Origin: Hydractinia symbiolongicarpus
Taxonomy: Eukaryota; Cnidaria; Hydrozoa; Anthoathecata; Hydractiniidae
Assembly (NCBI RefSeq): GCF_029227915.1
Contig: NC_079876.1
Coordinates: 1,986,001-2,050,000, forward strand
DNA length: 64,000 bases
Direction of reading: 5' to 3'
The notes below the pieces were generated by a model. It had not been told where the DNA came from, did no database searches, and saw only the letters and a list, made by a program, of their open reading frames with translations. Shown here piece by piece: positions 12,301-26,200 of this stretch. How positions within the stretch are numbered: the stretch's first letter is position 1; each line of letters begins with the position of its first letter. Both the position numbers and the translations under genes were made by a program.

Positions 12301-14433
12301 TTAATCGCCGGCAAACGAAAACCCGCGATTTCCCGTAAATCCCGGGCTTGGCCCGTATAGTCAAAATTATACAAAGAAAGTACCCAGGGAGTAAACTCAT
12401 TTCCCGAACGATTTTTTATATTTTTTTTTTACCACTAAACGCATGAGACTTGTAGTTTTTAAAAATGTTTTCATATTTGATGGGACGCTGAATAAAAGAA
12501 GTTTAATCGCCGGCAAAGGAAAACCCGCGATTTCCCGTAAATCCCGGGCTTGGCCCGTATAGTCGAAAGTATACAAAGAAAGTACCCAGGGAGTAAACTC
12601 ATTTCCCGTACGATTTTTTAAATTACTTTTTCACCACTAAAACGCATGAGACTTGTAGTTTTTAAAAATGTTTTCATTTTTGATGAGACGCTGAATAAAA
12701 GAAGTTTAATCGCCGGAAAACGAAAACCTGCGATTTCCCGTAAATCCTGGACTCGGCCCGTATAGTCAAAAGTATACAAAGAAAGTACCCAGGAAGTAAA
12801 CTCATTTCCCGAACGATTTTTTATATTATTTTTTTACCACTAAACGCATGAGACTTGTAGTTTTTAAAAATGTTTTCATATTTGATGGGACGCTGAATAA
12901 AAGAAGTTTAATCGCCGGCAAATGAAAACCTGCGATTTCCCGTAAATCCTGGACTCGGCCCGTATAGTTAAAAGTATACAAAGAAAGTATCCAGGGAGTA
13001 AACTCATTTCCCAAACGATTTTTTAAATTATTATTTCACCACTAAAACGCATGAGACTTGTAGTTTTTAAGAATGTTTTCATTTTTGATGAGACGCTGAA
13101 TAAAAGCAGTTTAATCGCCGGCAAACGAAAACCCGCGATTTCCCGTAAATCCCGGGCTTGGCCCGTATAGTCAAAAGTATACAAAGAAAGTACCCAGGGA
13201 GTAAACTCATTTCCCGAACGATTTTTTATATTTTTTTTTTACCACTAAACGCATGAGACTTGTAGTTTTTAAAAATGTTTTCATATTTGATGGGACGCTG
13301 AATAAAAGAAGTTTAATCGCCGGCAAAGGAAAACCCGCGATTTCCCGTAAATCCCGGGCTTGGCCCGTATAGTCGAAAGTATACAAAGAAAGTACCCAGG
13401 GAGTAAACTCATTTCCCGTACGATTTTTTAAATTACTTTTTCACCACTAAAACGCATGAGACTTGTAGTTTTTAAAAATGTTTTGATTTTTGATGAGACG
13501 CTGAATAAAAGAAGTTTAATCGCCGGAAAACGAAAACCTGCGATTTCCCGTAAATCCTGGACTCGGCCCGTATAGTCAAAAGTATACAAAGAAAGTACCC
13601 AGGAAGTAAACTCATTTCCCGAACGATTTTTTATATTATTTTTTTACCACTAAACGCATGAGACTTGTAGTTTTTAAAAATGTTTTCATATTTGATGGGA
13701 CGCTGAATAAAAGAAGTTTAATCGCCGGCAAACGAAAATCCGCGATTTCCCGTAAATCCCGGACTCGGCCCGTATAGTCAAAAGTATACAAAGAAAGTAC
13801 CCAGGGAGTAAACTCATTTCCCGAACGATTTTTTAAATTATTTTTTCACCACTAAAACGCATGAGACTTGTAGTTTTCAAAAATGTTTTCATTTTTGATG
13901 AGACGCTTAATGAAAGAGGTTTAATCGCCGGCAAATGAAAACCTGCGATTTCCCGTAAATCCTGGACTCGGCCCGTATAGTTAAAAGTATACAAAGAAAG
14001 TATCCAGGGAGTAAACTCATTTCCCAAACGATTTTTTAAATTATTATTTCACCACTAAAACGCATGAGACTTGTAGTTTTTAAGAATGTTTTCATTTTTG
14101 ATGAGACGCTGAATAAAAGCAGTTTAATCGCCGGCAAACGAAAACCCGCGATTTCCCGTAAATCCGGGGCTTGGCCCGTATAGTCGAATGTATACAAAGA
14201 AAGTACCCAGGGAGTAACCTCATTTCCCGAACGATTTTTTAAATTTTTTTTTCACCACTAAAACGCATGAGACTTGTAGTTTTCAAAAATGTTTTCATTT
14301 TTGATGAGACGCTTAATGAAAGAGGTTTAATCGCCGGAAAACGAAAACCCGCGATTTCCCGTAAATCCCGGCTTGGCCCGTATAGTCAAAAGTATACAAA
14401 GAAAGTACCCAGGGAGTAAACTCATTTCCCGAC
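9331..14433. repeat. Mosaic of GGG-type and TTAATGAAAG-type monomers
   Basis: This right part of copy A alternates three kinds of monomer. The first has TATATT, TTTACCACTAAACGCATG and ATTTGATGGGACGC (GGG type). The second has GCAAAGGAAAACCCG followed by CCCGTACGATTTTTT. The third has TTAATGAAAGAGG with GCAAATGAAAACC. The run beginning at 10545 recurs at 12367 (1822 bp, nine monomers) and at 13177 (810 bp, four monomers). In copy B the last step is 1216 bp (26151 to 27367, six monomers), because A has lost two monomers. There is no gene in this stretch. Confidence 0.8.
12906..12922. other. Chimeric monomer: 406-bp (two-monomer) deletion in copy A
   Basis: The monomer spanning this point begins as a GGG type (ATTTGATGGGACGCTG, AAGTTTAATC) and continues as the GCAAATGAAAACCTGC type. 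Copy B has the two parent monomers complete and 406 bp apart, near 26.7 and 27.1 kb. The 17 bp GTTTAATCGCCGGCAAA is common to both parents and contains the exchange point. Since A holds the hybrid and B both parents, deletion in A after duplication is the simplest reading. Confidence 0.82.
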
Positions 14434-14447
14434 CGATTTTTTAAATT
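14434..14447. other. Junction of the 14-kb tandem duplication (14-bp homology)
   Basis: The left side follows the GACCGA monomer type (as at 28621-28637), and the right side follows the type at 448-470 (GAACGA...TTATTTTTTC). The shared stretch CGATTTTTTAAATT is identical in all three contexts. The exchange lies within these 14 bp. The last mismatch on the left is C at 14433 against A at 447, and the first on the right is A at 14448 against G at 28638. The join is in register, producing one normal-length hybrid monomer. Confidence 0.88.
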
Positions 14448-17400
14448 ATTTTTTCACCACTAAAACGCATGAGACTTGTAGTTTTCAGAAATCTTTTCAT
14501 TTTTGATGAGACGCTGAATAAAAGAAGTTTAATCGCCGGCAAACAAAAACCTGCGATTTCCCGTAAATCCCGGACTCGGCCCCCATAGTCAAAAGTATAC
14601 AAAGAAAGTACCCAGGGAGTAAACTCATTTCCCAAACGATTTTTTAAATTTATATTTTACCACTAAAGCCCATGAGACTTGTAGTTTTTAAAAATGTTTT
14701 CATTTTTGATGAGACGCTGAATAAAAGAAGTTTAATCGCCGGCAAACGAAAACCTGCGATTTCCCGTAAATCTTGGACTCGGCCCGTATAGTCAAAAGTA
14801 TACAAAGAAAGTACCCAGGGAGTAAACTCATTTCCCAAACGATTATTTAAATTATTATTTCACCACTAAAGCCCATGAGACTTGTAGTTTTTAAAAGTGT
14901 TTTCATTTTTGATGAGACGCTGAATAAAAGAAATTTAATCGCCGGCAAACGAAAACCCGGGATTTCCCGTAAATCCCGGACTTGGCCCGTATAGTCGAAT
15001 GTATACAAAGAAAGTACCCAGAAAGTAAACTCATTTCCCGAACAATTTTTTAACTTTTTTTTTCACCACTAAAACGCATGTGACTTGTAGTTTTCAAAAA
15101 TGTTTTCATTTTTGATGAGACGCTGAATAAAAGCAGTTTAATCGCCAGCAAACGAAAACCTGCGATTTCCCGTGAATCCTGGACTCGGCCCGTATAGTCA
15201 AAAGTATACCAAGAAAGTACCCGGGGTGTAAACTCATTTCCCAAACGATTTTTTAAATTATTATTTCACCACTAAAACGCATAAGACTTGTAGTTTTCAA
15301 AAATGTTTTCATTTTTGATCAGACGCTTAATGAAAGAGGTTTAATCGCCGCCAAACGAAAACCCGCGATTTCCCGTAAATCCCGGGCTTGGCCCGTATAG
15401 TCGAATGTATACCAAGAAAGTACCCTGTGAGTAAACTCATTTCCCGAACGATTTTTTAATTCATTTTTTCACCACTAAAACGCATGAGACTTGTAGTTTT
15501 CAAAAATGTTTTCATTTTTGATGAGACGCTGAATAAAAGAAGTTTAATCGCCGGCAAACGAAAACCTGCGATTTCCCGTAAATCCCGGACTCGGCCCGTA
15601 TAGTCAAAAGTATACAAAGAAAGTACCCGGGGAGTAAACTAATTTCCCAAACGATTTTTTAAATTATTATTTCACCACTAAAGCCCATGAGACTTGTAGT
15701 TTTTAAAAATGTTTTCATTTTTGATGAGACGCTGAATAAAAGAAGTTTAATCGCCGGCAAACGAAAACCCGCCATTTCCCGTAAATCACGGACTCGGCCC
15801 GTATAGTCAAAAGTATACAAAGGAAGTACCCAGGGAGTAAACTCATTTCCCGAACGATTTTTTAAATTATTTTTTCACCACTAAAACGCATGAGACTAGT
15901 AGTTTTCAGAAATCTTTTCATTTTTGATGAGACGCTGAATAAAAGAAGTTTAATCGCCGGCAAACGAAAACCTGCGATTTCCCGTAAATCCCGGACTCGG
16001 CCCCTATAGTCAAAAGTATACAAAGAAAGTACCCAGGGAGTAAACTCATTTCCCAAACGATTTTTTAACTTTATATTTTACCACTAAAGCCCATGAGACT
16101 TGTAGTTTTTAAAAATGTTTTCATTTTTGATGAGACGCTGAATAAAAGAAGTTTAATCGCCGGCAAACGAAAACCTGCGATTTCCCGTAAATCCCGGACT
16201 CGGCCCGTATAGTCATAAGTATACAAAGAAAGTACCCAGGGAGTAAACTCATTTCCCAAACGATTATTTAAATTATTATTTCACCACTAAAGCCCATGAG
16301 ACTTGTAGTTTTTAAAAGTGTTTTCATTTTTGATGAGACGCTGAATAAAAGAAGTTTAATCGCCGGCAAACGAAAACCCGCGATTTCCCGTAAATCCCGG
16401 GCTTGGCCCGTATAGTCAAAAGTATACAAAGAAAGTACCCAGGGAGTAAACTCATTTCCCGAACGATTTTTTAAATTATTTTTTCACCACTAAAACCCAT
16501 GAGACTTGTAGTTTTCAAGAATATTTTCATTTTTGATGAGACGCTGAATAAAAGCAGTTTAATCGCCGGCAAACGAAAACCCGCGATTTCCCGTAAATCC
16601 CGGGCTTGGCACGTATAGTCGAATGTATACAAAGAAAGTACCCTGTGAGTAAACCCATTTCCAGAAGGATTTTTAAAATTATTTTTTCACCACTAAAACG
16701 CATAAGACTTGTAGTTTTCAAAAATGTTTTCATTTTTGATGAGACGCTGAATAAAAGAAGTTTAATCGCTGGCAAACGAAAACCCGCGATTTCCCGTAAA
16801 TCCCGGGCTTGGCCCGTATAGTCAAAAGTATACAAAGAAAGTACCCAGGGAGTAAACTCATTTCCCGAACGATTTTTTAAATTATTTTTTCACCACTAAA
16901 ACGCATGAGACTTGTAGTTTTCAAGAATGTTTTCATTTTTGATGAGACGCTGAATAAAAGCAGCTTAATCGCCGGCAAACGAAAACCCGCGATTTCCCGT
17001 AAATCCCGGGCTTGGCACGTATAGTCGCATGTATACAAAGAAAGTACCCTGTGAGTAAATTCATTTCAAGAACGATTTTTTGTATTATTTTTTTACCACT
17101 AAACGCATGAGATTGGAGTTTTCAAAAATATTTTCATATTTGATGGGACGCTGAATAAAAGAATTTTAATCGCCGGCAAACGAAAATCCGCGATTTCCCG
17201 TAAATCCCGAACTCGGCCCGTATAGTCAAAAGTATACAAAGAAAGTACCCAGGGAGTAAAATCATTTCCCGAACGATTTTTTAAATTACTTTTTCACCAC
17301 TAAAACGCATGAGACTTGTAGTTTTGAAAAATGTTTTCATTTTTGATGAGACGCTGAATAAAAGAAGTTTAATCGCCGGAAAACGAAAACTTGCGATTTC

Positions 17401-18850
17401 CCGTAAATCCTGGACTCGGCGCGTATAGTCAAAAGTATACAAAGAAAGTACCAAGGGAGTAAACTCATTTCCCAAACGATTTTTTATATTATTTTTTTAC
17501 CACTAAACGCATGAGATTGGAGTTTTCAAAAATATTTTCATATTTGATGGGACGCTGAATAAAAGAAGTTTAATCGCCGGCAAACGAAAATCCGCGATTT
17601 CCCGTAAATCCCGAACTCGGCCCGTATAGTCAAAAGTATACAAAGAAAGTACCCAGGGAGTAAACTCATTTCCCGAACGATTTTTTAAATTATTTTTTCA
17701 CCACTAAAACGCATGAGACTTGTAGTTTTCAAGAATGTTTTCATTTTTGATGAGACGCTGAATAAAAGCAGTTTAATCGCCGGCAAACGAAAACCCGCGA
17801 TTTCCCGTTAATCCCGGGCTTGGCACGTATAGTCGCATGTATACAAAGAAAGTACCCTGTGAGTAAATTCATTTCAAGAACGATTTTTTGTATTATTTTT
17901 TTACCACTAAACGCATGAGATTGGAGTTTTCAAAAATATTTTCATATTTGATGGGACGCTGAATAAAAGAATTTTAATCGCCGGCAAACGAAAATCCGCG
18001 ATTTCCCGTAAATCCCGAACTCGGCCCGTATAGTCAAAAGTATACAAAGAAAGTACCCAGGGAGTAAACTCATTTCCCGAACGATTTTTTAAATTATTTT
18101 TTTACCACTAAAACGCATGAGACTTGTAGTTTTCAAGAATGTTTTCATTTTTGATGAGACGCTGAATAAAAGAAGTTTAATCGCCGGCAAACGAAATCCC
18201 GCGTTTTCCCGTAAATTCCGGGCTTGGCCCGTATAGTCAAAAGTATACAAAGAAAGTACCCAGGGAGTAAACTCATTTCCCGAACGATTTTTTATATTAT
18301 TTTTTTACCACTAAACGCATGAGACTTGTAGTTCTTAAAAATGTTTTCATATTTGATGGGACGCTGAATAAAAGAAGTTTAATCGCCGGCAAACGAAAAT
18401 CCGCGATTCCCCGTAAATCCCGGACTCGGCCCGTATAGTCAAAAGTATACAAAGAAAGTACCCAGGGAGTAAACTCATTTCCCGAACGATTTTTTAAATT
18501 ATTTTTTCACCACTAAAACGCATGAGACTTGTAGTTTTCAAAAATGTTTTCATTTTTGATGAGACGCTTAATGAAAAAGGTTTAATCGCCGGCAAACGAA
18601 ATCCCGCGTTTTCCCGTAAATGCGGGGCTTGGCCCGTATAGTCGAATGTATACAAAGAAAGTATCCAGGGAGTAAACTCATTTCCCGAACGATTTTTAAA
18701 ATTTTTTTTTCACCACTAAAACGCATGAGACTTGTAGTTTTCAAATATGTTTTCATTTTTGATGAGACGCTTAATGAAAGAGGTTTAATCGCCGGCAAAT
18801 GAAAACCTGCGATTTCCCGTAAATCCTGGACTCGGCCCGTATAGTTAAAA

Positions 18851-20678
18851 GTATACAAAGAAAGTACCCGGGGAGTAAACTCATTTCCCGAACGATTTTT
18901 TAAATTATTTTTTCACCACTAAAACGCATGAGACTTGTAGTTTTCAAAAATGTTTTCATTTTTGATGAGACGCTTAATGAAAGAGGTTTAATCGCCGGCA
19001 AACGAAATCCCGCGTTTTCCCGTAAATCCGGGGCTTGGCCCGTATAGTCGAATGTATACAAAGAAAGTACCCAGGGAGTAAACTCATTTCCCGAACGATT
19101 TTTTAAATTTTTTTTTTCACCACTAAAACGCATGAGACTTGTAGTTTTCAAAAATGTTTTCATTTTTGATGAGACGCTTAATGAAAGAGGTTTAATCGCC
19201 GGAAAACGAAAACCTGCGATTTGCCGTAAATCGCGGGCTTGGCCCGTATAGTCGAATGTATACAAAGAAAGTACCCTGTGAGTAAACTCATTTCCCGAAC
19301 GATTTTTTAAATTATTATTTCACCAGTAAAACGCATAAGACTTGTAGTTTTTAAAACTGTTTTCATTTTTGATGAGACGCTGAATAAAAGCAGTTTAATC
19401 GCCGGCAAACGAAAACCTGCGATTTCCCGTAAATCCTGGACTCGGCCCGTATAGTTAAAAGTATACAAAGAAAGTACCCGGGGAGTAAACTCATTTCCCG
19501 AACGATTTTTTAAATTATTTTTTCACCACTAAAACGCATGAGACTTGTAGTTTTCAAAAATGTTTTCATTTTTGATGAGACGCTTAATGAAAGAGGTTTA
19601 ATCGCCGGCAAACGAAATCCCGCGTTTTCCCGTAAATCCGGGGCTTGGCCCGTATAGTCGAATGTATACAAAGAAAGTACCCAGGGAGTAAACTCATTTC
19701 CCGAACGATTTTTTAAATTTTTTTTTTCACCACTAAAACGCATGAGACTTGTAGTTTTCAAAAATGTTTTCATTTTTGATGAGACGCTTAATGAAAGAGG
19801 TTTAATCGCCGGAAAACGAAAACCTGCGATTTGCCGTAAATCGCGGGCTTGGCCCGTATAGTCGAATGTATACAAAGAAAGTACCCTGTGAGTAAACTCA
19901 TTTCCCGAACGATTTTTTAAATTATTATTTCACCAGTAAAACGCATAAGACTTGTAGTTTTTAAAACTGTTTTCATTTTTGATGAGACGCTGAATAAAAG
20001 CAGTTTAATCGCCGGCAAACGAAAACCTGCGATTTCCCTAAATCCCGGACTCGGCCCGTATAGTCAAAAGTATACAAAGAAAGTACCCGGGGAGTAAACT
20101 CATTTCCCGAACGATTTTTTAAATTATTTTTTCACCACTAAAACGCATGAGACTTGTAGTTTTCAAAAATGTTTTCATTTTTGATGAGACGCTTAATGAA
20201 AGAGGTTTAATCGCCGGCAAACGAAATCCCGCGTTTTCCCGTAAATCCGGGGCTTGGCCCGTATAGTCGAATGTATACAAAGAAAGTACCCAGGGAGTAA
20301 ACTCATTTCCCGAACGATTTTTTAAATTTTTTTTTTCACCACTAAAACGCATGAGACTTGTAGTTTTCAAAAATGTTTTCATTTTTGATGAGACGCTTAA
20401 TGAAAGAGGTTTAATCGCCGGAAAACGAAAACCTGCGATTTGCCGTAAATCGCGGGCTTGGCCCGTATAGTCGAATGTATACAAAGAAAGTACCCTGTGA
20501 GTAAACTCATTTCCCGAACGATTTTTTAAATTATTATTTCACCAGTAAAACGCATAAGACTTGTAGTTTTTAAAACTGTTTTCATTTTTGATGAGACGCT
20601 GAATAAAAGCAGTTTAATCGCCGGCAAACGAAAACCTGCGATTTCCCTAAATCCCGGACTCGGCCCGTATAGTCAAAA
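18851..20678. repeat. 3-monomer HOR in copy B
   Basis: This is the copy B equivalent of 4865-6692, offset by exactly 13,986 bp, with three units of about 609 bp in the same order. At 19799 it has G where copy A has the private T (5813). The A base is therefore probably the newer change, because the neighbouring units in both copies have G. Confidence 0.87.
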
Positions 20679-23183
20679 GTATACAAAGAAAGTACCCAGG
20701 AAGTAAAGTCATTTCCAGAACGATTTTTTAAATTATTTTTTCATCACTAAAACGCATAAGACTTGTAGTTTTCAAAAATGTTTTCATTTTTGATGAGACG
20801 CTGAATAAAAGAAGTTTAATCGCCGGCAAACGAAAACCCGCGATTTCCCGTAAATCCCGGACTCGGCCCGTATAGTCAAAAGTATACAAAGAAAGTACCC
20901 AGGGAGTAAACTCATTTCCCGAACAATTTTTTAAATTATTTTTTCACCACTAAAACGCATGAGACTTGTAGTTTTCAAAAATGTTTTCATTTTTGATGAG
21001 ACGCTTAATGAAAAAGGTTTAATCGCCGGCAAACGAAATCCCGCGTTTTCCCGTAAATGCGGGGCTTGGCCCGTATAGTCGAATGTATACAAAGAAAGTA
21101 TCCAGGGAGTAAACTCATTTCCCGAACGATTTTTAAAATTTTTTTTTCACCACTAAAACGCATGAGACTTGTAGTTTTCAAATATGTTTTCATTTTTGAT
21201 GAGACGCTTAATGAAAGAGGTTTAATCGCCGGCAAATGAAAACCTGCGATTTCCCGTAAATCCTGGACTCGGCCCGTATAGTTAAAAGTATACAAAGAAA
21301 GTACCCGGGGAGTAAACTCATTTCCCGAACGATTTTTTAAATTATTTTTTCACCACTAAAACGCATGAGACTTGTAGTTTTCAAAAATGTTTTCATTTTT
21401 GATGAGACGCTTAATGAAAGAGGTTTAATCGCCGGCAAACGAAATCCCGCGTTTTCCCGTAAATCCGGGGCTTGGCCCGTATAGTCGAATGTATACAAAG
21501 AAAGTACCCAGGGAGTAAACTCATTTCCCGAACGATTTTTTAAATTTTTTTTTTCACCACTAAAACGCATGAGACTTGTAGTTTTCAAAAATGTTTTCAT
21601 TTTTGATGAGACGCTTAATGAAAGAGGTTTAATCGCCGGAAAACGAAAACCTGCGATTTGCCGTAAATCGCGGGCTTGGCCCGTATAGTCGAATGTATAC
21701 AAAGAAAGTACCCAGGAAGTAAACTCATTTCCCGAACGATTTTTGATATTTTTTTTTTACCACTAAACGCATGAGACTTGTAGTTTTTAAAAATGTTTTC
21801 ATATTTGATGGGACGCTGAATAAAAGAAGTTTAATCGCCGGCAAAGGAAAACCCGCGATTTCCCGTAAATCCCGGGCTTGGCCCGTATAGTCGAAAGTAT
21901 ACAAAGAAAGTACCCAGGGAGTAAACTCATTTCCCGTACGATTTTTTAAATTACTTTTTCACCACTAAAACGCATGAGACTTGTAGTTTTTAAAAATGTT
22001 TTCATTTTTGATGAGACGCTGAATAAAAGAAGTTTAATCGCCGGAAAACGAAAACCTGCGATTTCCCGTAAATCCTGGACTCGGCCCGTATAGTCAAAAG
22101 TATACAAAGAAAGTACCCAGAAAGTAAACTCATTTCCCGAACGATTTTTTATATTATTTTTTTACCACTAAACGCATGAGACTTGTATTTTTTAAAAATG
22201 TTTTCATATTTGATGGGACGCTGAATAAAAGAAGTTTAATCGCCGGCAAACGAAAATCCGCGATTTCCCGTAAATCCCGGACTCGGCCCGTATAGTCAAA
22301 AGTATACAAAGAAAGTACCCAGGGAGTGAACTCATTTCCCGAACGATTTTTTAAATTATTTTTTCACCACTAAAACGCATGAGACTTGTAGTTTTCAAAA
22401 ATGTTTTCATTTTTGATGAGACGCTTAATGAAAAAGGTTTAATCGCCGGCAAACGAAATCCCGCGTTTTCCCGTAAATGCGGGGCTTGGCCCGTATAGTC
22501 GAATGTATACAAAGAAAGTATCCAGGGAGTAAACTCATTTCCCGAACGATTTTTAAAATTTTTTTTTCACCACTAAAACGCATGAGACTTGTAGTTTTCA
22601 AATATGTTTTCATTTTTGATGAGACGCTTAATGAAAGAGGTTTAATCGCCGGCAAATGAAAACCTGCGATTTCCCGTAAATCCTGGACTCGGCCCGTATA
22701 GTTAAAAGTATACAAAGAAAGTACCCGGGGAGTAAACTCATTTCCCAAACGATTTTTTAAATTATTTTTTCACCACTAAAACGCATGAGACTTGTAGTTT
22801 TCAAAAATGTTTTCATTTTTGATGAGACGCTTAATGAAAGAGGTTTAATCGCCGGCAAACGAAATCCCGCGTTTTCCCGTAAATCCGGGGCTTGGCCCGT
22901 ATAGTCGAATGTATACAAAGAAAGTACCCAGGGAGTAAACTCATTTCCCGAACGATTTTTTAAATTTTTTTTTTCACCACTAAAACGCATGAGACTTGTA
23001 GTTTTCAAAAATGTTTTCATTTTTGATGAGACGCTTAATGAAAGAGGTTTAATCGCCGGAAAACGAAAACCTGCGATTTGCCGTAAATCGCGGGCTTGGC
23101 CCGTATAGTCGAATGTATACAAAGAAAGTACCCTGTGAGTAAACTCATTTCCCGAACGATTTTTTAAATTATTATTTCACCAG

Positions 23184-23208
23184 TAAAACGCATAAGACTT
23201 GTAGTTTT
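23184..23208. other. Chimeric monomer: 202-bp (one-monomer) deletion in copy B
   Basis: Copy A has two neighbouring monomers here: one with CACCAGTAAAACGCATAAG followed by TTTTTAAAACTG (about 9190-9235), and one with CATCACTAAAACGCATAAG followed by TTTTCAAAAATG (about 9390-9435). Copy B has a single monomer with the left end of the first (CACCAG) and the right end of the second (TTTTCAAAAATG). The parents share 25 identical bases at the switch, starting TAAAACGCATAAG. After this point the A-to-B offset drops from 13,986 to 13,784. Confidence 0.85.
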
Positions 23209-26200
23209 CAAAAATGTTTTCATTTTTGATGAGACGCTGAATAAAAGAAGTTTAATCGCCGGCAAACGAAAACCCGCGATTTCCCGTAAATCCCGGGCTT
23301 GGCCCGTATAGTCAAAAGTATACAAAGAAAGTACCCAGGGAGTAAACTCATTTCCCGAACGATTTTTTATATTATTTTTTTACCACTAAACGCATGAGAC
23401 TTGTAGTTTTCAAAAATATTTTCATATTTGATGGGACGCTGAATAAAAAAGTTTAATCGCCGGCAAACGAAAATTCGCGATCTCCCGTAAATCCCGGACT
23501 CGGCCCGTATAGTCAAAAGTATACAAAGAAAGTACCAAGTGAGTAAACTCATTTCCCGAACGCTTTTTTAAATTATTTTTTCACCACTAAAACGCATGAG
23601 ACTTGTAGTTTTCAAAAATGTTTTCATTTTTGATGAGTCACTGAATAAAAGAAGTTTAATCGCCGGCAAAGGAAAACCCGCGATTTCCCGTAAATCCCGG
23701 GCTTGGCCCGTATAGTCGAAAGTATACAAAGAAAGTACCCAGGGAGTAAACTCATTTCCCGTACGATTTTTTAAATTACTTTTTCACCACTAAAACGCAT
23801 GAGACTTGTAGTTTTTAAAAATGTTTTCATTTTTGATGAGACGCTGAATAAAAGAAGTTTAATCGCCGGAAAACGAAAACCTGCGATTTCCCGTAAATCC
23901 TGGACTCGGCCGGTATAGTCAAAAGTATACAAAGATAGTACCCAGGGAGTAAACTCATTTCCCGAACGATTTTTTATATTATTTTTTTACCACTAAACGC
24001 ATGAGATTGGAGTTTTCAAAAATATTTTCATATTTGATGGGACGCTGAATAAAAGAAGTTTAATCGCCGGCAAACGAAAATCCGCGATTTCTCGTAAATC
24101 CCGAACTCGGCCCGTATAGTCAAAAGTATACAAAGAAAGTACCCAGGGAGTAAACTCATTTCCCGAACGATTTTTTAAATTATTTTTTCACCACTAAAAC
24201 GCATGAGACTTGCAGATTTCAAGAATGTTTTCATTTTTGATGAGACGCTGAATAAAAGAAGTTTAATCGCCGGCAAACGAAATCCCGCGTTTTCCCGTAA
24301 ATCCCGGGCTTGGCCCGTATAGTCAAAAGTATACAAAGAAAGTACCCAGGAAGTAAACTCATTTCCCGAACGATTTTTTATATTTTTTTTTTACCACTAA
24401 ACGCATGAGACTTGTAGTTTTTAAAAATGTTTTCATATTTGATGGGACGCTGAATAAAAGAAGTTTAATCGCCGGCAAAGGAAAACCCGCGATTTCCCGT
24501 AAATCCCGGGCTTGGCCCGTATAGTCGAAAGTATACAAAGAAAGTACCCAGGGAGTAAACTCATTTCCCGTACGATTTTTTAAATTACTTTTTCACCACT
24601 AAAACGCATGAGACTTGTAGTTTTTAAAAATGTTTTCATTTTTGATGAGACGCTGAATAAAAGAAGTTTAATCGCCGGAAAACGAAAACCTGCGATTTCC
24701 CGTAAATCCTGGACTCGGCCCGTATAGTCAAAAGTATACAAAGAAAGTACCCAGGAAGTAAACTCATTTCCTGAACGATTTTTTATATTATTTTTTTACC
24801 ACTAAACGCATGAGACTTGTATTTTTTAAAAATGTTTTCATATTTGATGGGACGCTGAATAAAAGAAGTTTAATCGCCGGCAAACGAAAATCCGCGATTT
24901 CCCGTAAATCCCGGACTCGGCCCGTATAGTCAAAGTATACAAAGAAAGTACCCAGGGAGTAAACTCATTTCCCGAACGATTTTTTAAATTATTTTTTCAC
25001 CACTAAAACGCATGAGACTTGTAGTTTTCAAAAATGTTTTCATTTTTGATGAGACGCTTAATGAAAAAGGTTTAATCGCCGGCAAACGAAATCCCGCGAT
25101 TTCCCGGTAATCCGGGGCTTGGCCCGTATAGTCGAATGTATACAAAGAAAGTACCCAGGGGGTAAACTCATTTCCCGAACGATTTTTTAAATTTTTTTTT
25201 CACCACTAAAACGCATGAGACTTGTAGTTTTCAAAAATGTTTTCATTTTTGATGAGACGCTTAATGAAAGAGGTTTAATCGCCGGCAAATGAAAACCTGC
25301 GATTTCCCGTAAATCCTGGACTCGGCCCGTATAGTTAAAAGTATACAAAGAAAGTATCCAGGGAGTAAACTCATTTCCCAAACGATTTTTTAAATTATTA
25401 TTTCACCACTAAAACGCATGAGACTTGTAGTTTTTAAGAATGTTTTCATTTTTGATGAGACGCTGAATAAAAGCAGTTTAATCGCCGGCAAACGAAAACC
25501 CGCGATTTCCCGTAAATCCGGGGCTTGGCCCGTATAGTCGAATGTATACAAAGAAAGTACCCAGGGAGTAACCTCATTTCCCGAACGATTTTTTAAATTT
25601 TTTTTTCACCACTAAAACGCATGAGACTTGTAGTTTTCAAAAATGTTTTCATTTTTGATGAGACGCTTAATGAAAGAGGTTTAATCGCCGGAAAACGAAA
25701 ACCCGCGATTTCCCGTAAATCCCGGCTTGGCCCGTATAGTCAAAAGTATACAAAGAAAGTACCCAGGGAGTAAACTCATTTCCCGACCGATTTTTTAAAT
25801 TGTTTTTTCACCATTAAAACGCTTGAGACTTGTAGTTTTCACAAATGTTTTCATTTTTGATGAGACGCTGAATAAAAGCAGTTTAATCGCCGGCAAACGA
25901 AAACCTGCGATTTCCCTAAATCCGGGACTCGGCCCGTATAGTCAAAAGTATACAAAGAAAGTACCCAGGGAGTAAACTCATTTCCAGAACGATTTTTTAA
26001 GTTATTTTTTCATCAATAAAACGCATAAGACTTGTAGTTTTTAAAAATGTTTTCATTTTTGATGAGACGCTGAATAAAAGAAGTTTAATCGCCGGCAAAC
26101 GAAAACCCGCGATTTCCCGTAAATCCCGGGCTTGGCCCGTATAGTCAAAAGTATACAAAGAAAGTACCCAGGGAGTAAACTCATTTCCCGAACGATTTTT

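Larger units (their letters stand above)
448..14433. repeat. Copy A of 14-kb tandem duplication (~69 monomers)
   Basis: From about 448 to 9130 every landmark recurs exactly 13,986 bp downstream. After a one-monomer change the offset becomes 13,784, and after a two-monomer change it becomes 14,190. I found only isolated substitutions between the copies: 4679/18665, 5813/19799, 7759/21745, 8761/22747, 9779/23563 and 12367/26151. The list may be incomplete, but divergence is very low. Copy A contains nested HORs of 4 monomers (2842-4458), 3 monomers (4865-6692) and 7 monomers (6896-8315). It also has a hybrid monomer at about 12906-12922, where two monomers have been lost relative to copy B. It contains no genes. 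The near identity suggests a recent duplication or, less likely, an assembly duplication. Confidence 0.93.

Noticed and set aside
14434-14447. Transposon target-site duplication or insertion boundary at the 14-kb junction
   Set aside because: Both sides are satellite in perfect register and no terminal repeats flank the duplicated block. Homologous exchange between monomers explains it.
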